34,915 nt of DNA from Pseudomonas marginalis (GTDB lineage: Bacteria > Pseudomonadota > Gammaproteobacteria > Pseudomonadales > Pseudomonadaceae), in NCBI RefSeq assembly GCF_001645105.1, contig NZ_LKEG01000060.1:44386-79300 (forward strand), written 5' to 3'. This document shows positions 23,881-32,226 of the stretch, piece after piece. Position numbers and translations under genes: made by a program. Within the stretch, counting starts at the first letter, position 1. The number at the start of each line of letters is the position of its first letter. The notes under the pieces are model-generated. The model had not been told where the DNA came from and searched no databases. It was given only the letters and a program-made list of their open reading frames with translations.

Positions 23881-25140
23881 TTACTCCAGGAACAGGCTGG
23901 CGGGTTGTTCGAGCAGGCCGCGAATGGCCTGGATGAATTGCGCTGCATCCATGCCATCGACCACGCGGTGATCGAAGGAACTGGAGAGGTTCATCATCTT
24001 GCGCACCACGATCTGGCCCTTGATCACCATCGGCCGCTCGACGATGCGGTTGACGCCGACGATGGCCACTTCCGGTAGGTTAAGCACCGGCGTGCTGACG
24101 ATGCCGCCCAAGGCGCCGAGGCTGGTCAGGGTGATGGTCGAACCGGACAGCTCGTCACGGCTGGCCTTGCCATTGCGTGCAGCAGTGGCCAAACGTGCGA
24201 TTTCCTCGGCGTTGCCCCACAGGCTGCGGGCCTCGGCGTGACGCACCACCGGTACCATCAGGCCCACGTCGCTTTGGGTGGCGACACCTACGTGAACCGC
24301 GCCAAGGCGGGTGATGACCTGGGCTTCGTCGTCGTAACGCGCATTGATCTGTGGAAAGTCCCGCAGCGCCACGACCATGGCTCGCACGATGAACGGCAGC
24401 AGGGTCATCTTGCCACGCGTTGCGCCGTGCTTCTCATTGAGGTGCACGCGCAGTTCGTCGAGAGCGGTGACGTCGATTTCTTCCACGTAGCTGAAATGCG
24501 CGGCCCGCCGGGTGGCGTCCTGCATGCGCTGGGCGATCTTGCGGCGCATGCCGATCACCGGGATCTGTTCTTCGTCGTTGCGTTCGGCGTAGGGGTTGGC
24601 TGCGGTTTGGGTTTGCGTCGGACGCTGCTGCAAGTAAGCGTCCAGATCTTCGTGCAGAATCCGGCCCGCCGGGCCTGAGCCCTGGACCAGGCGCAGTTGA
24701 ATCCCCGCATCCAGCGCATGTTTGCGCACGGCAGGGGAGGCCAGTGGGCGTTCGTCGGCGGTACGGGCCACCGGGGCCTGGGCTGCGACAACCGGAGCGG
24801 GTTGGCTTTCAACCACCACCGGTGCAGGCTTGGCTTGCACCACCGGGGCGGCATTCGGCGCCTCCTTCACGACCGGTGCCTCCTTGGCGTTGCCCGCACC
24901 CTCCACTTCAATGCTGATCAGAATACTGCCCACGGCCATGACTTCACCCGGCTCGCCGCCGAGGGAAATTACCTTGCCATGCACCGGCGAGGGAATGTCC
25001 ACCATCGCCTTGTCGGTCATCACATCCGCCAGCACCTGGTCTTCGACCACCATGTCGCCGACCTTCACATGCCACACCGACAATTCAACTTCCGCGATGC
25101 CTTCGCCAATGTCCGGCATCTTGATAACGTGCGTGCCCAT
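23881..25140 (-). CDS. bkdB: Lipoamide acyltransferase E2 of branched-chain keto acid dehydrogenase
   Basis: A 419-residue E2 core protein with one N-terminal lipoyl domain (lipoyl-Lys in DVMTDKAMVDI, about residue 44), an Ala/Pro/Val-rich linker (about 88-130), an E1/E3-binding domain (ASPAVRKHALDAGIQLRLVQGSG...GRILHEDL) and a catalytic acyltransferase domain ending in SSSFDHRVVDGMDAAQF with the HxxxDG motif. It transfers isobutyryl, isovaleryl or 2-methylbutyryl groups to CoA. The ATG directly abuts the bkdA2 stop, with GGAGG inside the end of bkdA2. Confidence 0.95.
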   Translation of the reverse strand: MGTHVIKMPDIGEGIAEVELSVWHVKVGDMVVEDQVLADVMTDKAMVDIPSPVHGKVISLGGEPGEVMAVGSILISIEVEGAGNAKEAPVVKEAPNAAPVVQAKPAPVVVESQPAPVVAAQAPVARTADERPLASPAVRKHALDAGIQLRLVQGSGPAGRILHEDLDAYLQQRPTQTQTAANPYAERNDEEQIPVIGMRRKIAQRMQDATRRAAHFSYVEEIDVTALDELRVHLNEKHGATRGKMTLLPFIVRAMVVALRDFPQINARYDDEAQVITRLGAVHVGVATQSDVGLMVPVVRHAEARSLWGNAEEIARLATAARNGKASRDELSGSTITLTSLGALGGIVSTPVLNLPEVAIVGVNRIVERPMVIKGQIVVRKMMNLSSSFDHRVVDGMDAAQFIQAIRGLLEQPASLFLE

Positions 25141-26199
25141 TCAGACCTCCATGACCCGTTTCAACGCCGCGCCCACTCGGGACGGGCCTGGGAAATACGC
25201 CCACTCTTGCGCGTGCGGGTAGGGGGTGTCCCAACCGGTGACGCGTTCGATCGGCGCTTCCAGGTGGTGGAAGCAATGCTCCTGCACCAGTGCGACCAGC
25301 TCGGCGCCAAAGCCGCAGGTGCGAGTGGCTTCGTGCACCACCACGCAGCGGCCGGTCTTCTTGACGGAGTTGACGATGGTTTCCAGGTCCAGCGGCCACA
25401 GGCTGCGCAGGTCGATGACTTCGGCGTCGATGCCGGTTTCTTCGGCGGCGACTTGCGACACATACACCGTGGTGCCGTAGGTCAGCACGGTCACGGCCGA
25501 GCCCGGACGCACGATGGCGGCCACGTCCAGCGGCACGGTGTAGTAACCGTCCGGCACTTGGGCTTGCGGGTGTTTCGACCATGGGGTGACGGGCCGGTCG
25601 TGATGGCCATCGAACGGGCCGTTGTACAGGCGTTTGGGCTCAAGGAAGATCACCGGGTCATCGTTTTCGATGGAGGCGATCAACAGGCCCTTGGCATCAT
25701 AGGGGTTGGACGGCATCACCGTGCGCAGGCCGCACACCTGGGTGAACACCGCTTCGATACTCTGGCTGTGGGTCTGGCCGCCGTAGATGCCGCCGCCGCA
25801 AGGCATGCGCATGGTCAGCGGCGCGGTGAACTGGCCGGCCGAGCGATAACGCAGGCGTGCCGCTTCGGAGATGATCTGGTCGGTGGCAGGGTAGACGTAG
25901 TCGGCGAACTGGATTTCGGCGACCGGGCGCAGGCCGTAGGCGCCCATGCCCACGGCCACGCCGATAATGCCGCTTTCGGAGATCGGCGCGTCAAACACCC
26001 GCGAACTGCCGTACTTGGTCTGCAGGCCTTCGGTGCAACGGAACACGCCGCCGAAATAGCCGACGTCCTGGCCGAATACCACCACGTTATCGTCACGTTC
26101 GAGCATCACATCCATGGCCGAGCGCAGGGCCTGGATCATGGTCATGGTGGTGGTGGTCATGGCGGTTTCCACTTCAATGCTGTTGTTGTGATCGTTCAT
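25141..26199 (-). CDS. bkdA2: Branched-chain 2-oxoacid dehydrogenase E1 beta subunit
   Basis: A 352-residue transketolase-like subunit that pairs with BkdA1 to decarboxylate branched-chain 2-keto acids. Typical sequence: MIQALRSAMDVMLERDDNVVVFGQDVGYFGGVFRCTEGL, FDAPISESGIIGVAVGMGAYGLRPVAEIQFADYV, then VSPVTPY-type C-terminal equivalents such as DLRSLWPLDLETIVNSVKKTGR. An internal Met (residue 14 or later) could also serve, but the first ATG has GGGGAT before it and is one base after the bkdA1 stop. Cytoplasmic complex. Confidence 0.95.
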   Translation of the reverse strand: MNDHNNSIEVETAMTTTTMTMIQALRSAMDVMLERDDNVVVFGQDVGYFGGVFRCTEGLQTKYGSSRVFDAPISESGIIGVAVGMGAYGLRPVAEIQFADYVYPATDQIISEAARLRYRSAGQFTAPLTMRMPCGGGIYGGQTHSQSIEAVFTQVCGLRTVMPSNPYDAKGLLIASIENDDPVIFLEPKRLYNGPFDGHHDRPVTPWSKHPQAQVPDGYYTVPLDVAAIVRPGSAVTVLTYGTTVYVSQVAAEETGIDAEVIDLRSLWPLDLETIVNSVKKTGRCVVVHEATRTCGFGAELVALVQEHCFHHLEAPIERVTGWDTPYPHAQEWAYFPGPSRVGAALKRVMEV

Positions 26200-26200
26200 G

Positions 26201-27436
26201 TCAGATCCCCAACGCTTGACGCTGGCGCTTCAAGTGCTCCGGCATCTCTTTGTAGACGTCTTCGAACATGGTCGCGGCGCTTGGAATCTGGCCGCCGGCA
26301 AGGGTGCCGTACTGTTCGGCTTGTTTTTGCGCCGCAATCACTTCGGCTTCAAGTTCGGCACTGACCGCCGCGTGTTCCTCTTCGGACCACTGGCCAATCT
26401 TGATCAGGTGCTGCTTGAGGCGGGCAATCGGGTCGCCGAGGGGGAAGTGGCTCCAGTCATCGGCGGGGCGGTATTTGGATGGATCATCCGAGGTGGAGTG
26501 CGGGCCGGCACGGTAGGTGACCCATTCGATCAGCGTGGGCCCGAGGTTGCGGCGCGCACGCTCGGCAGCCCAGGCGGAAGCGGCGTATACCGCGATGAAG
26601 TCGTTGCCGTCCACGCGCAGGGAGGCGATACCACAACCTACGCCGCGTCCGGCAAAGGTGGTGGCTTCGCCGCCGGCGATGGCTTGGAAGGTGGAGATGG
26701 CCCACTGGTTGTTGACCACGTTGAGGATCACCGGCGCGCGGTACACGTGGGCAAAGGTGAGGGCAGTGTGGAAGTCGGATTCGGCGGTGGCGCCGTCGCC
26801 GATCCAGGCGGAGGCGATCTTGGTATCGCCCTTGATCGCCGAGGCCATGCCCCAGCCCACGCCTTGTACGAATTGGGTGGCGAGGTTGCCGGAGATCGTG
26901 AAGAAGCCAGCGTCTTTCACCGAATACATGATCGGCAACTGGCGGCCCTTGAGCGGATCACGCTCGTTGGACAGCAACTGGCAGATCAGGTCCACCAAGG
27001 GCACGTCGCGAGCCATCAGGATGCTTTGCTGGCGGTAGGTGGGGAAGCACATGTCGTCGATGTTCAAGGCCAGGGCCTGGGCGCTGCCGATGGCTTCTTC
27101 GCCAAGGCTTTGCATGTAGAACGACATTTTCTTCTGACGCTGGGCGACGACCATGCGGTTATCGAAAATCCGCGTCTTGAGCATCGCGCGCATGCCTTTG
27201 CGCAGGATTTCGACGGGAACACCCTCAGCCCAGGGACCGAGGGCCTGGCCCTGGTCGTCGAGCACGCGGATCAGGCCTTTGGCGAGGTCGGCGGTGTCGG
27301 CGGGTTCTACGTCGATGGCGGGTTTGCGCACCAGGCCGGCGTCGGTCAGGCGCAGGTAGGTGAAGTCGGTCTTGCAGCCTGGGCGTCCCGAGGGTTCAGG
27401 GACGTGCAGGCGCAGCGGTTCGTACGGCTGATTCAT
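26201..27436 (-). CDS. bkdA1: Branched-chain 2-oxoacid dehydrogenase E1 alpha subunit
   Basis: A 411-residue thiamine-diphosphate-binding subunit. The TPP motif begins at IGDGATAESDFHTALTFA and ends at NVVNNQWAIS. The YRAGPHSTSDDPSKYR loop corresponds to the phosphorylation-loop region of eukaryotic E1 alpha. It is the first gene of bkdA1-bkdA2-bkdB-lpdV and is transcribed divergently from the regulator gene bkdR. Its long N-terminus (LHVPEPSGRPGCKTDFTYLRL) is typical of Pseudomonas BkdA1. The ribosome-binding site is weak (AGAAG). Confidence 0.95.
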   Translation of the reverse strand: MNQPYEPLRLHVPEPSGRPGCKTDFTYLRLTDAGLVRKPAIDVEPADTADLAKGLIRVLDDQGQALGPWAEGVPVEILRKGMRAMLKTRIFDNRMVVAQRQKKMSFYMQSLGEEAIGSAQALALNIDDMCFPTYRQQSILMARDVPLVDLICQLLSNERDPLKGRQLPIMYSVKDAGFFTISGNLATQFVQGVGWGMASAIKGDTKIASAWIGDGATAESDFHTALTFAHVYRAPVILNVVNNQWAISTFQAIAGGEATTFAGRGVGCGIASLRVDGNDFIAVYAASAWAAERARRNLGPTLIEWVTYRAGPHSTSDDPSKYRPADDWSHFPLGDPIARLKQHLIKIGQWSEEEHAAVSAELEAEVIAAQKQAEQYGTLAGGQIPSAATMFEDVYKEMPEHLKRQRQALGI

Positions 27437-27630
27437 GGCTTCTACGCTCGATCTTGTGAATTTCTTGTAGTGGGCGCGCTAGCTGACAGTCAGTCTCCGG
27501 ATAGGAGAAATCCTGTCCTACAACAATCATAGGCGGGGCGTAGAAGAATATTTATCTGTGTTTCATTGCGCTCACGATCATTTGCGGATAAAAAAACTGC
27601 ATAAACATAATAAACAGGTGATTTTGTCTC
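27437..27630. promoter_or_regulatory. Divergent bkdA1/bkdR control region
   Basis: This 194-base region holds both promoters and presumably the BkdR sites. Two dyads lie on the bkdA1 side: CTGACAGTCAG (27483-27493) and a hairpin GGATAGGA-GAAA-TCCTGTCC with one mismatch (27499-27518). On the bkdR side TTGCGG (27582-27587) and CATAAT (27606-27611), 18 bases apart, form a plausible promoter in an AT-rich tract. No sigma-54 (-24/-12) site was seen. Confidence 0.5.
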
Positions 27631-28113
27631 ATGCGCAAACTGGACCGTACCGATATCGGCATTCTCAACGCCCTGCAGGAGAACGCCCGCATCACCAATG
27701 CCGACCTGGCCCGCTCGGTCAACCTGTCGCCCACGCCGTGTTTTAACCGCGTGAAGGCAATGGAGGAATTGGGCCTGATTCGCGAGCAGGTCACGTTGCT
27801 GGACGCCGATCTGCTGGGGCTGCACGTCAATGTGTTCATCCACGTAAGCCTGGAAAAACAGAATGAGTTGGCGTTGCAGCAGTTCGAAGGCGCGATTTCC
27901 GACCGGCCTGAAGTGATGGAGTGCTACCTGATGGCCGGCGACCCGGACTACCTGATCCGGGTGCTGGTACCGACAATCCAGTCGCTTGAGCGCTTCATGA
28001 TGGATTTTCTGACCAAGGTGCCGGGCGTGGCCAACATCCGCTCAAGCTTTGCCCTCAAGCAAGTGCGTTACAAAACCGCACTGCCACTGCCAAGGGACGG
28101 ACTGATGGTTTGA
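27631..28113 (+). CDS. bkdR: BkdR, Lrp-family activator of the bkd operon
   Basis: A 160-residue Lrp/AsnC regulator. The N-terminal HTH reads DRTDIGILNALQENARITNADLARSVNLSPTPCFNRVKAMEELGLI, followed by a RAM domain (VNVFIHVSLEKQNELALQQFEGAI, VMECYLMAGDPDYLIRVLVP). In P. putida BkdR binds branched-chain amino acids and activates bkdA1; the divergent arrangement here is the same. The ATG is preceded by AGGTG at 11 bases. Confidence 0.93.
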   Translation: MRKLDRTDIGILNALQENARITNADLARSVNLSPTPCFNRVKAMEELGLIREQVTLLDADLLGLHVNVFIHVSLEKQNELALQQFEGAISDRPEVMECYLMAGDPDYLIRVLVPTIQSLERFMMDFLTKVPGVANIRSSFALKQVRYKTALPLPRDGLMV

Positions 28114-28145
28114 TAGCGGGGCGCTATAACCCTGGGTGCTTTAAT

Positions 28146-28165
28146 CGTTAGCTGGGTAACTAACG
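28146..28165. other. Inverted repeat downstream of bkdR
   Basis: CGTTAG (28146-28151) and CTAACG (28160-28165) flank an 8-base loop, followed by ATATTTTATTTTTG. It could be a weak intrinsic terminator of bkdR or an operator in the 180-base region before the chemoreceptor gene. Confidence 0.35.
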
Positions 28166-28293
28166 GTGTCATATTTTATTTTTGCGGCTAATAAAAAAAT
28201 GCGTAATCAGTCACGTATTTTTCACATGTGTTTCAACACATTACTACCCTATCAGGCCGTGAAGTTCGCGATCCAGGAAAGGGGTGAGCCGCG

Positions 28294-29919
28294 ATGTCCA
28301 TGAGAGCCTTGAAGTTAAACTTTCGTACCACACTTTGTTTCGGCGTGGTGTGCCTTCTGCTGTTAATACAAGGAGCAATGACGCTGATAAAAGTCGATAA
28401 AGTTTATTCGTCGACGGTTGAAATCGAAAACAACTGGCTCCCCAGTATCCGTACGGCCGGTGAGCTAGATTCTGCATTTTATAAACTTCGTCTTGACCTG
28501 CGTCGTTATGCCATGGAAACGACCCGCCAGGATCCGGCCTCCCTTGAAAAACTCAAGGCGACGCGCACGGAAGTGCTCGACGTTGCCGAGCGTTATGCGC
28601 TGTTAGTGTCGAGTCCCGAGGAGCAAGGCAAGTACAACGAAGCATTCACCAGCATCAAGAACTACGGCCAGAAGATGGATGAGTTTCTCGCGCAGGCCTC
28701 CAGCCTGTCCGTTGAACAGATGTCGACCTACTTGCGGGATGTCAACGGACCTATCGCCCTGGATGTGCAGCGTGCCATCCGTGAGCTGATCGCGTTGAAT
28801 GAGAAGGGCTCCAAGGCGGCGGTACAAGTTGCCTCCAGCGAGTATGAAACAGCACGCTTGTTTACCTGGATACTCATGGTCGGCTCCTTGCTGATCACTG
28901 TCGTGGTCGCACGCTTGTTTACCCGCAGCATCATTGCTCCGGTACGTGAATTGCTGGTGTCGACCGGCAAAATTGCCGACGGTGATTTACGTGTAGCCAT
29001 TGCGATCAATGGCAATGACGAGCTGACGGCGTTGCAACGGTCTACCGCGTCCATGCAAATGAATCTGAAAAGTACCCTGCAGCACATCTCGGAAGCGTCC
29101 GGGCAGTTGGCGTCGGCGGCGGAGGAGATGAGTGCCATTACCCGCGAATCCAGTGCGGGGATCGAGCGCCAGAGCCTGGAGACGGACCAGGCCGCCACAG
29201 CCGTAAACGAGATGACGGCGGCAGTGGAGGAGGTCGCCCGCAATGCGGTGTCGGCGTCCCAATCGACGCAAGATTCCCAGCGCTCGGCCAAAATGGGTCA
29301 GGAGCGTGTGACGCAAACCATCGCCTCAATCGAGAAACTCAGCGCCACGGTGCAACAGACCGGCGTGGAAGTTGAAGGCCTGGCCAAGCAGGCTCAGGAT
29401 ATTGCACGGGTGGTTGAAGTGATTCGCTCGATTGCCGAGCAAACCAACCTGCTGGCGTTGAACGCCGCCATTGAGGCGGCCAGGGCAGGAGAACAGGGCA
29501 GGGGGTTTGCGGTAGTGGCCGACGAAGTGAGGGCACTGGCGCATAGAACGCAGACATCGACGCAGGAAATCGAGCAGATGATTGCCAAAATCCAGAGCTG
29601 CTCCAGCGAAGCGGTGTCCTCCATGGCGCTTAACCGCAACGAGGCGGTGGATTCCTTGAAGATCGCCCATGAAGCGGGCCTGGCCATTACACAGATCACC
29701 GAAGCCATCACGGATATCAATGAACGCAACCTGTTGATTGCGACAGCGTCCGAGGAGCAGGCCCATGTAGCCCGCTCCGTGGATCAGAACCTGATCAGTA
29801 TCCGTGACCTGTCTATCCAGAGTTCTTCGGCGGCCGGCCAGACTTCGATTGCCAGTCAAGAGCTGTCAAGGCTGGCGGTGGACCTCAAGCAGATCGTTTC
29901 AAAGTTCTCCGTCGCCTGA
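28294..29919 (+). CDS. Methyl-accepting chemotaxis protein, 4HB ligand domain
   Basis: A 541-residue inner-membrane chemoreceptor. Transmembrane segment 1 is near residues 13-33 (LCFGVVCLLLLIQGAMTLI). A periplasmic four-helix-bundle domain (about 34-188) follows, then transmembrane segment 2 (LFTWILMVGSLLITVVVARLF, about 190-210), HAMP (about 211-265) and a long signalling coiled coil. The hairpin tip is conserved (IRSIAEQTNLLALNAAIEAARAGEQGRGFAVVADEVRALA). It ends in KFSVA with no CheR-docking pentapeptide. The ligand is unknown, and no chemotaxis or catabolic genes adjoin it in the same operon. The start is supported by AGGAAAGGGG upstream. Confidence 0.93.
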   Translation: MSMRALKLNFRTTLCFGVVCLLLLIQGAMTLIKVDKVYSSTVEIENNWLPSIRTAGELDSAFYKLRLDLRRYAMETTRQDPASLEKLKATRTEVLDVAERYALLVSSPEEQGKYNEAFTSIKNYGQKMDEFLAQASSLSVEQMSTYLRDVNGPIALDVQRAIRELIALNEKGSKAAVQVASSEYETARLFTWILMVGSLLITVVVARLFTRSIIAPVRELLVSTGKIADGDLRVAIAINGNDELTALQRSTASMQMNLKSTLQHISEASGQLASAAEEMSAITRESSAGIERQSLETDQAATAVNEMTAAVEEVARNAVSASQSTQDSQRSAKMGQERVTQTIASIEKLSATVQQTGVEVEGLAKQAQDIARVVEVIRSIAEQTNLLALNAAIEAARAGEQGRGFAVVADEVRALAHRTQTSTQEIEQMIAKIQSCSSEAVSSMALNRNEAVDSLKIAHEAGLAITQITEAITDINERNLLIATASEEQAHVARSVDQNLISIRDLSIQSSSAAGQTSIASQELSRLAVDLKQIVSKFSVA

Positions 29920-29950
29920 TAAAACCTGCGCAACCCGCGCCCGTCCGCTT

Positions 29951-30814
29951 TCACAGTTGGTTCAAGGGGATCTTCAGGTAAGTCACCCCATTTTCCTCAG
30001 CAGGCGGCATATTCCCCGCGCGCACATTCACCTGGATCGCCGGCAGCAACAGCGTCGGCATCCCCAGCCCGGCATCACGCTGGGTGCGCATCGCGACAAA
30101 CGCCGCTTCATCCACCCCGTCATGCACATGGATATTCCCCGCGCGCTGCTCGGCCACCGTGGTCAGGCACTTTGCTTCACGGCCTTCGGGCGGGTAGTCA
30201 TGGCACACGTACAGCTCAGTCTCCAAAGGAAACGCCAGCAGCTTGCGCATCGATGCATACAACTGCCGCGCATCACCGCCGGGGAAGTCGCAGCGCGCCG
30301 TGCCGACGTCGGGCATGAACAGCGTATCGCCCACCAGGATCAGCCGATCGTCGATCAGGTAGGCCATGTCCGCCGGGGTATGCCCGGGCACATGCAGGGC
30401 CTGGGCCTTGATAGAGCCGATATGAAACACCTCATCCGGCGCAAACAAGTGATCGAACTGCGAGCCGTCCACGCGAAATTCCGGCTCCAGGTTGAACAGG
30501 TTCTTGAACACGTCCTGCACTTTGCTGATGGACTGGCCAATCGCGATCTTGCCGCCCAGCGTCCGGCGCAGGTAAGGCGCGGCGGAGAGGTGATCGGCAT
30601 GGGCGTGGGTTTCGAGCAACCACTGCACCTGCAGGCGATGTTCGCGCACGTAGGCGATCACCTTGTCGGCCTGGCGGGTGTCGGTGCGCCCGGAGGCCGG
30701 GTCGTAGTTGAGCACCGAGTCGACGATGGCACATGGGCCATCATCTGCCTCGTGTAGGACGTAGGTGTAGGTCGACGACGCCTCGTCCAGAAAGGCTTGT
30801 ATCAACGCGGGCAT
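29951..30814 (-). CDS. MBL-fold hydrolase, probable persulfide dioxygenase
   Basis: A 287-residue metallo-beta-lactamase-fold protein of the ETHE1/Blh type. Metal-binding motifs: THAHADHLSAAPYL (His70, His72, Asp74, His75), HVPGHTPADM, GDTLFMPDVGTARCDFPGG and VCHDYPP. As I recall, the combination DVGTARCDFPGG with CHDYPP marks persulfide dioxygenases that oxidise glutathione persulfide to sulfite. The gene is divergent from a sulfide:quinone oxidoreductase, which produces persulfide, consistent with the role. No rhodanese domain is fused. ATG 30814 has AAGGA upstream. The open frame to 30943 lacks support. Confidence 0.88.
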   Translation of the reverse strand: MPALIQAFLDEASSTYTYVLHEADDGPCAIVDSVLNYDPASGRTDTRQADKVIAYVREHRLQVQWLLETHAHADHLSAAPYLRRTLGGKIAIGQSISKVQDVFKNLFNLEPEFRVDGSQFDHLFAPDEVFHIGSIKAQALHVPGHTPADMAYLIDDRLILVGDTLFMPDVGTARCDFPGGDARQLYASMRKLLAFPLETELYVCHDYPPEGREAKCLTTVAEQRAGNIHVHDGVDEAAFVAMRTQRDAGLGMPTLLLPAIQVNVRAGNMPPAEENGVTYLKIPLNQL

Positions 30815-30981
30815 GGCGGCGGTCCTTGTAGTGGATTGCGGCTTACATTCGAGATGTTTTCCACATAGGCTTGCGAGCTTAAGGGAAAAAAACGGTCCGA
30901 GGCAAAGGATCGACCTGTAACGGGACGTGACGCCATACGGCAACGCTCCTTGTGTGCATCGAATTAAAAAGGCGATAGACC

Positions 30982-32226
30982 ATGACCGAACAACACTGGG
31001 GCCCTACCATCAGTGGCGATATCGTAGTCATCGGCGGCGGCTCGGCGGGGATCGGCCTGCTGGCCAGCCTGCTCAAGCGCGACCCCCACCTGAATATCAC
31101 CCTGATCGAGCCGAGCGACCACCACTGCTACCAGCCCGCCTGGACCCTGGTGGGCGGCGGCGCCTACGACCTGGAAAAGACCCGCCGCCGGCTGGCCGAC
31201 GTACTGCCCAATGGCGTCACCTGGGTACAGGCCGCCGTCACCGAACTGCTGCCGGACGAGCAGACGCTGGTCCTCGACAGCGGCCAACGCGTCACCTGGA
31301 ACAACCTCATCGTGTGCCCTGGCCTGCGCCTGGCCTGGGAGAAGATCGAAGGGCTGCAAGACACCCTTGGCCAGCATGGCGTCACCTCCAACTATAGTTA
31401 CCAGCACGCGGCCTATACGTGGCAGTTGGTGCAGCAACTCAAGGGTGGCAAGGCGATCTTTACCCAGCCGGCCATGCCGATCAAATGCGCGGGGGCGCCG
31501 CAAAAAGCCCTGTACCTGTCCTGCGACCACTGGCTCAAGCAGGGCGCTCTGAAAAACATCGACGTCGAATTCAACCTGGCCGGCGCCGCGCTGTTCGGCG
31601 TGGCGACGTTTGTGCCGCCGCTGATGAAGTACATCGAAAAATACGCTGCCTGCCTGGCGTTCAATTCCAACTTGGTGAAGGTTGATGGCCCGGCACGCAA
31701 GGCCTGGTTCGAAGTGAAGGACGCCGCAGGCAATGCGACGGTTGAAGAGAAATCCTTCGATATGCTTCACGTGGTCCCACCCCAAGTCTCCCCGGAGTTT
31801 ATCCGCCAGAGCCCCCTGGCTGACGCCGCCGGCTGGTGCGAAGTCAACCCCCACAGCCTGCAACACCTGCGTTACCCGCATATCTTCGGCCTCGGCGACG
31901 TGTGCGGCACCACCAATGCCAAGACCGCCGCCGCGGCGCGCAAGCAAATCGTGGTGGTCGCCGAAAACCTGCTGGCCCTGCGCAAACAGGCGCCGCTGCC
32001 GCTCAAGTATGACGGCTACGGTTCCTGCCCGCTGACGGTGGAGAAGGGCAAGGTGGTGCTGGCCGAGTTCGGCTATGGCGGCAAATTGCTGCCGACCTTT
32101 CCCCTGGAACCGACCCAGGCGCGCCGCTCAATGTGGTTCCTCAAGGCCACCTTGCTGCCGTGGTTCTACTGGAACGGCATGCTCAAGGGCCGCGAATGGC
32201 TGACCCGCCTGAGCAAGGTGGACTGA
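30982..32226 (+). CDS. Sulfide:quinone oxidoreductase
   Basis: A 414-residue FAD-dependent oxidoreductase with the dinucleotide motif DIVVIGGGSAGIGLLASLL at the N-terminus, the SDHHCYQPAWTLVGGG segment typical of type II (mitochondrial SQOR-like) enzymes, and two candidate redox cysteines, Cys169 (IKCAGAPQK) and Cys349 (GYGSCPL). GLGDVCGTTNAKT is the second FAD contact. The C-terminus (WFLKATLLPWFYWNGMLKGREW) is amphipathic and would attach the enzyme to the inner membrane. It oxidises H2S and passes electrons to quinone. Its stop codon directly abuts the exporter gene start. I reject an NDH-2 assignment because of the cysteine pair. Confidence 0.92.
   Translation: MTEQHWGPTISGDIVVIGGGSAGIGLLASLLKRDPHLNITLIEPSDHHCYQPAWTLVGGGAYDLEKTRRRLADVLPNGVTWVQAAVTELLPDEQTLVLDSGQRVTWNNLIVCPGLRLAWEKIEGLQDTLGQHGVTSNYSYQHAAYTWQLVQQLKGGKAIFTQPAMPIKCAGAPQKALYLSCDHWLKQGALKNIDVEFNLAGAALFGVATFVPPLMKYIEKYAACLAFNSNLVKVDGPARKAWFEVKDAAGNATVEEKSFDMLHVVPPQVSPEFIRQSPLADAAGWCEVNPHSLQHLRYPHIFGLGDVCGTTNAKTAAAARKQIVVVAENLLALRKQAPLPLKYDGYGSCPLTVEKGKVVLAEFGYGGKLLPTFPLEPTQARRSMWFLKATLLPWFYWNGMLKGREWLTRLSKVD

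Noticed and set aside
24697..26364. A 555-codon open frame antisense to bkdB/bkdA2, and similar long antisense frames over pvdA (14619-15920), the radical-SAM gene (16181-17452), ilvE (21221-22333), lpdV (22309-23664) and bkdA1 (26198-27532).
   Set aside because: All are His/Gly/Val/Gln-rich or Arg/Pro-rich mirror translations of GC-rich genes with strong family matches on the other strand, and they show no recognisable domains.
28114..28293. A sigma-28 (FliA) promoter for the chemoreceptor gene.
   Set aside because: GCGGCTAA at 28184-28191 is only loosely like GCCGATAA, and no TAAA/TCAA lies about 15 bases upstream.
30982..32226. Type II NADH dehydrogenase as the identity of the FAD protein.
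   Set aside because: The paired cysteines in IKCAGAPQK and GYGSCPL and the neighbouring persulfide dioxygenase and sulfite exporter fit sulfide:quinone oxidoreductase better.
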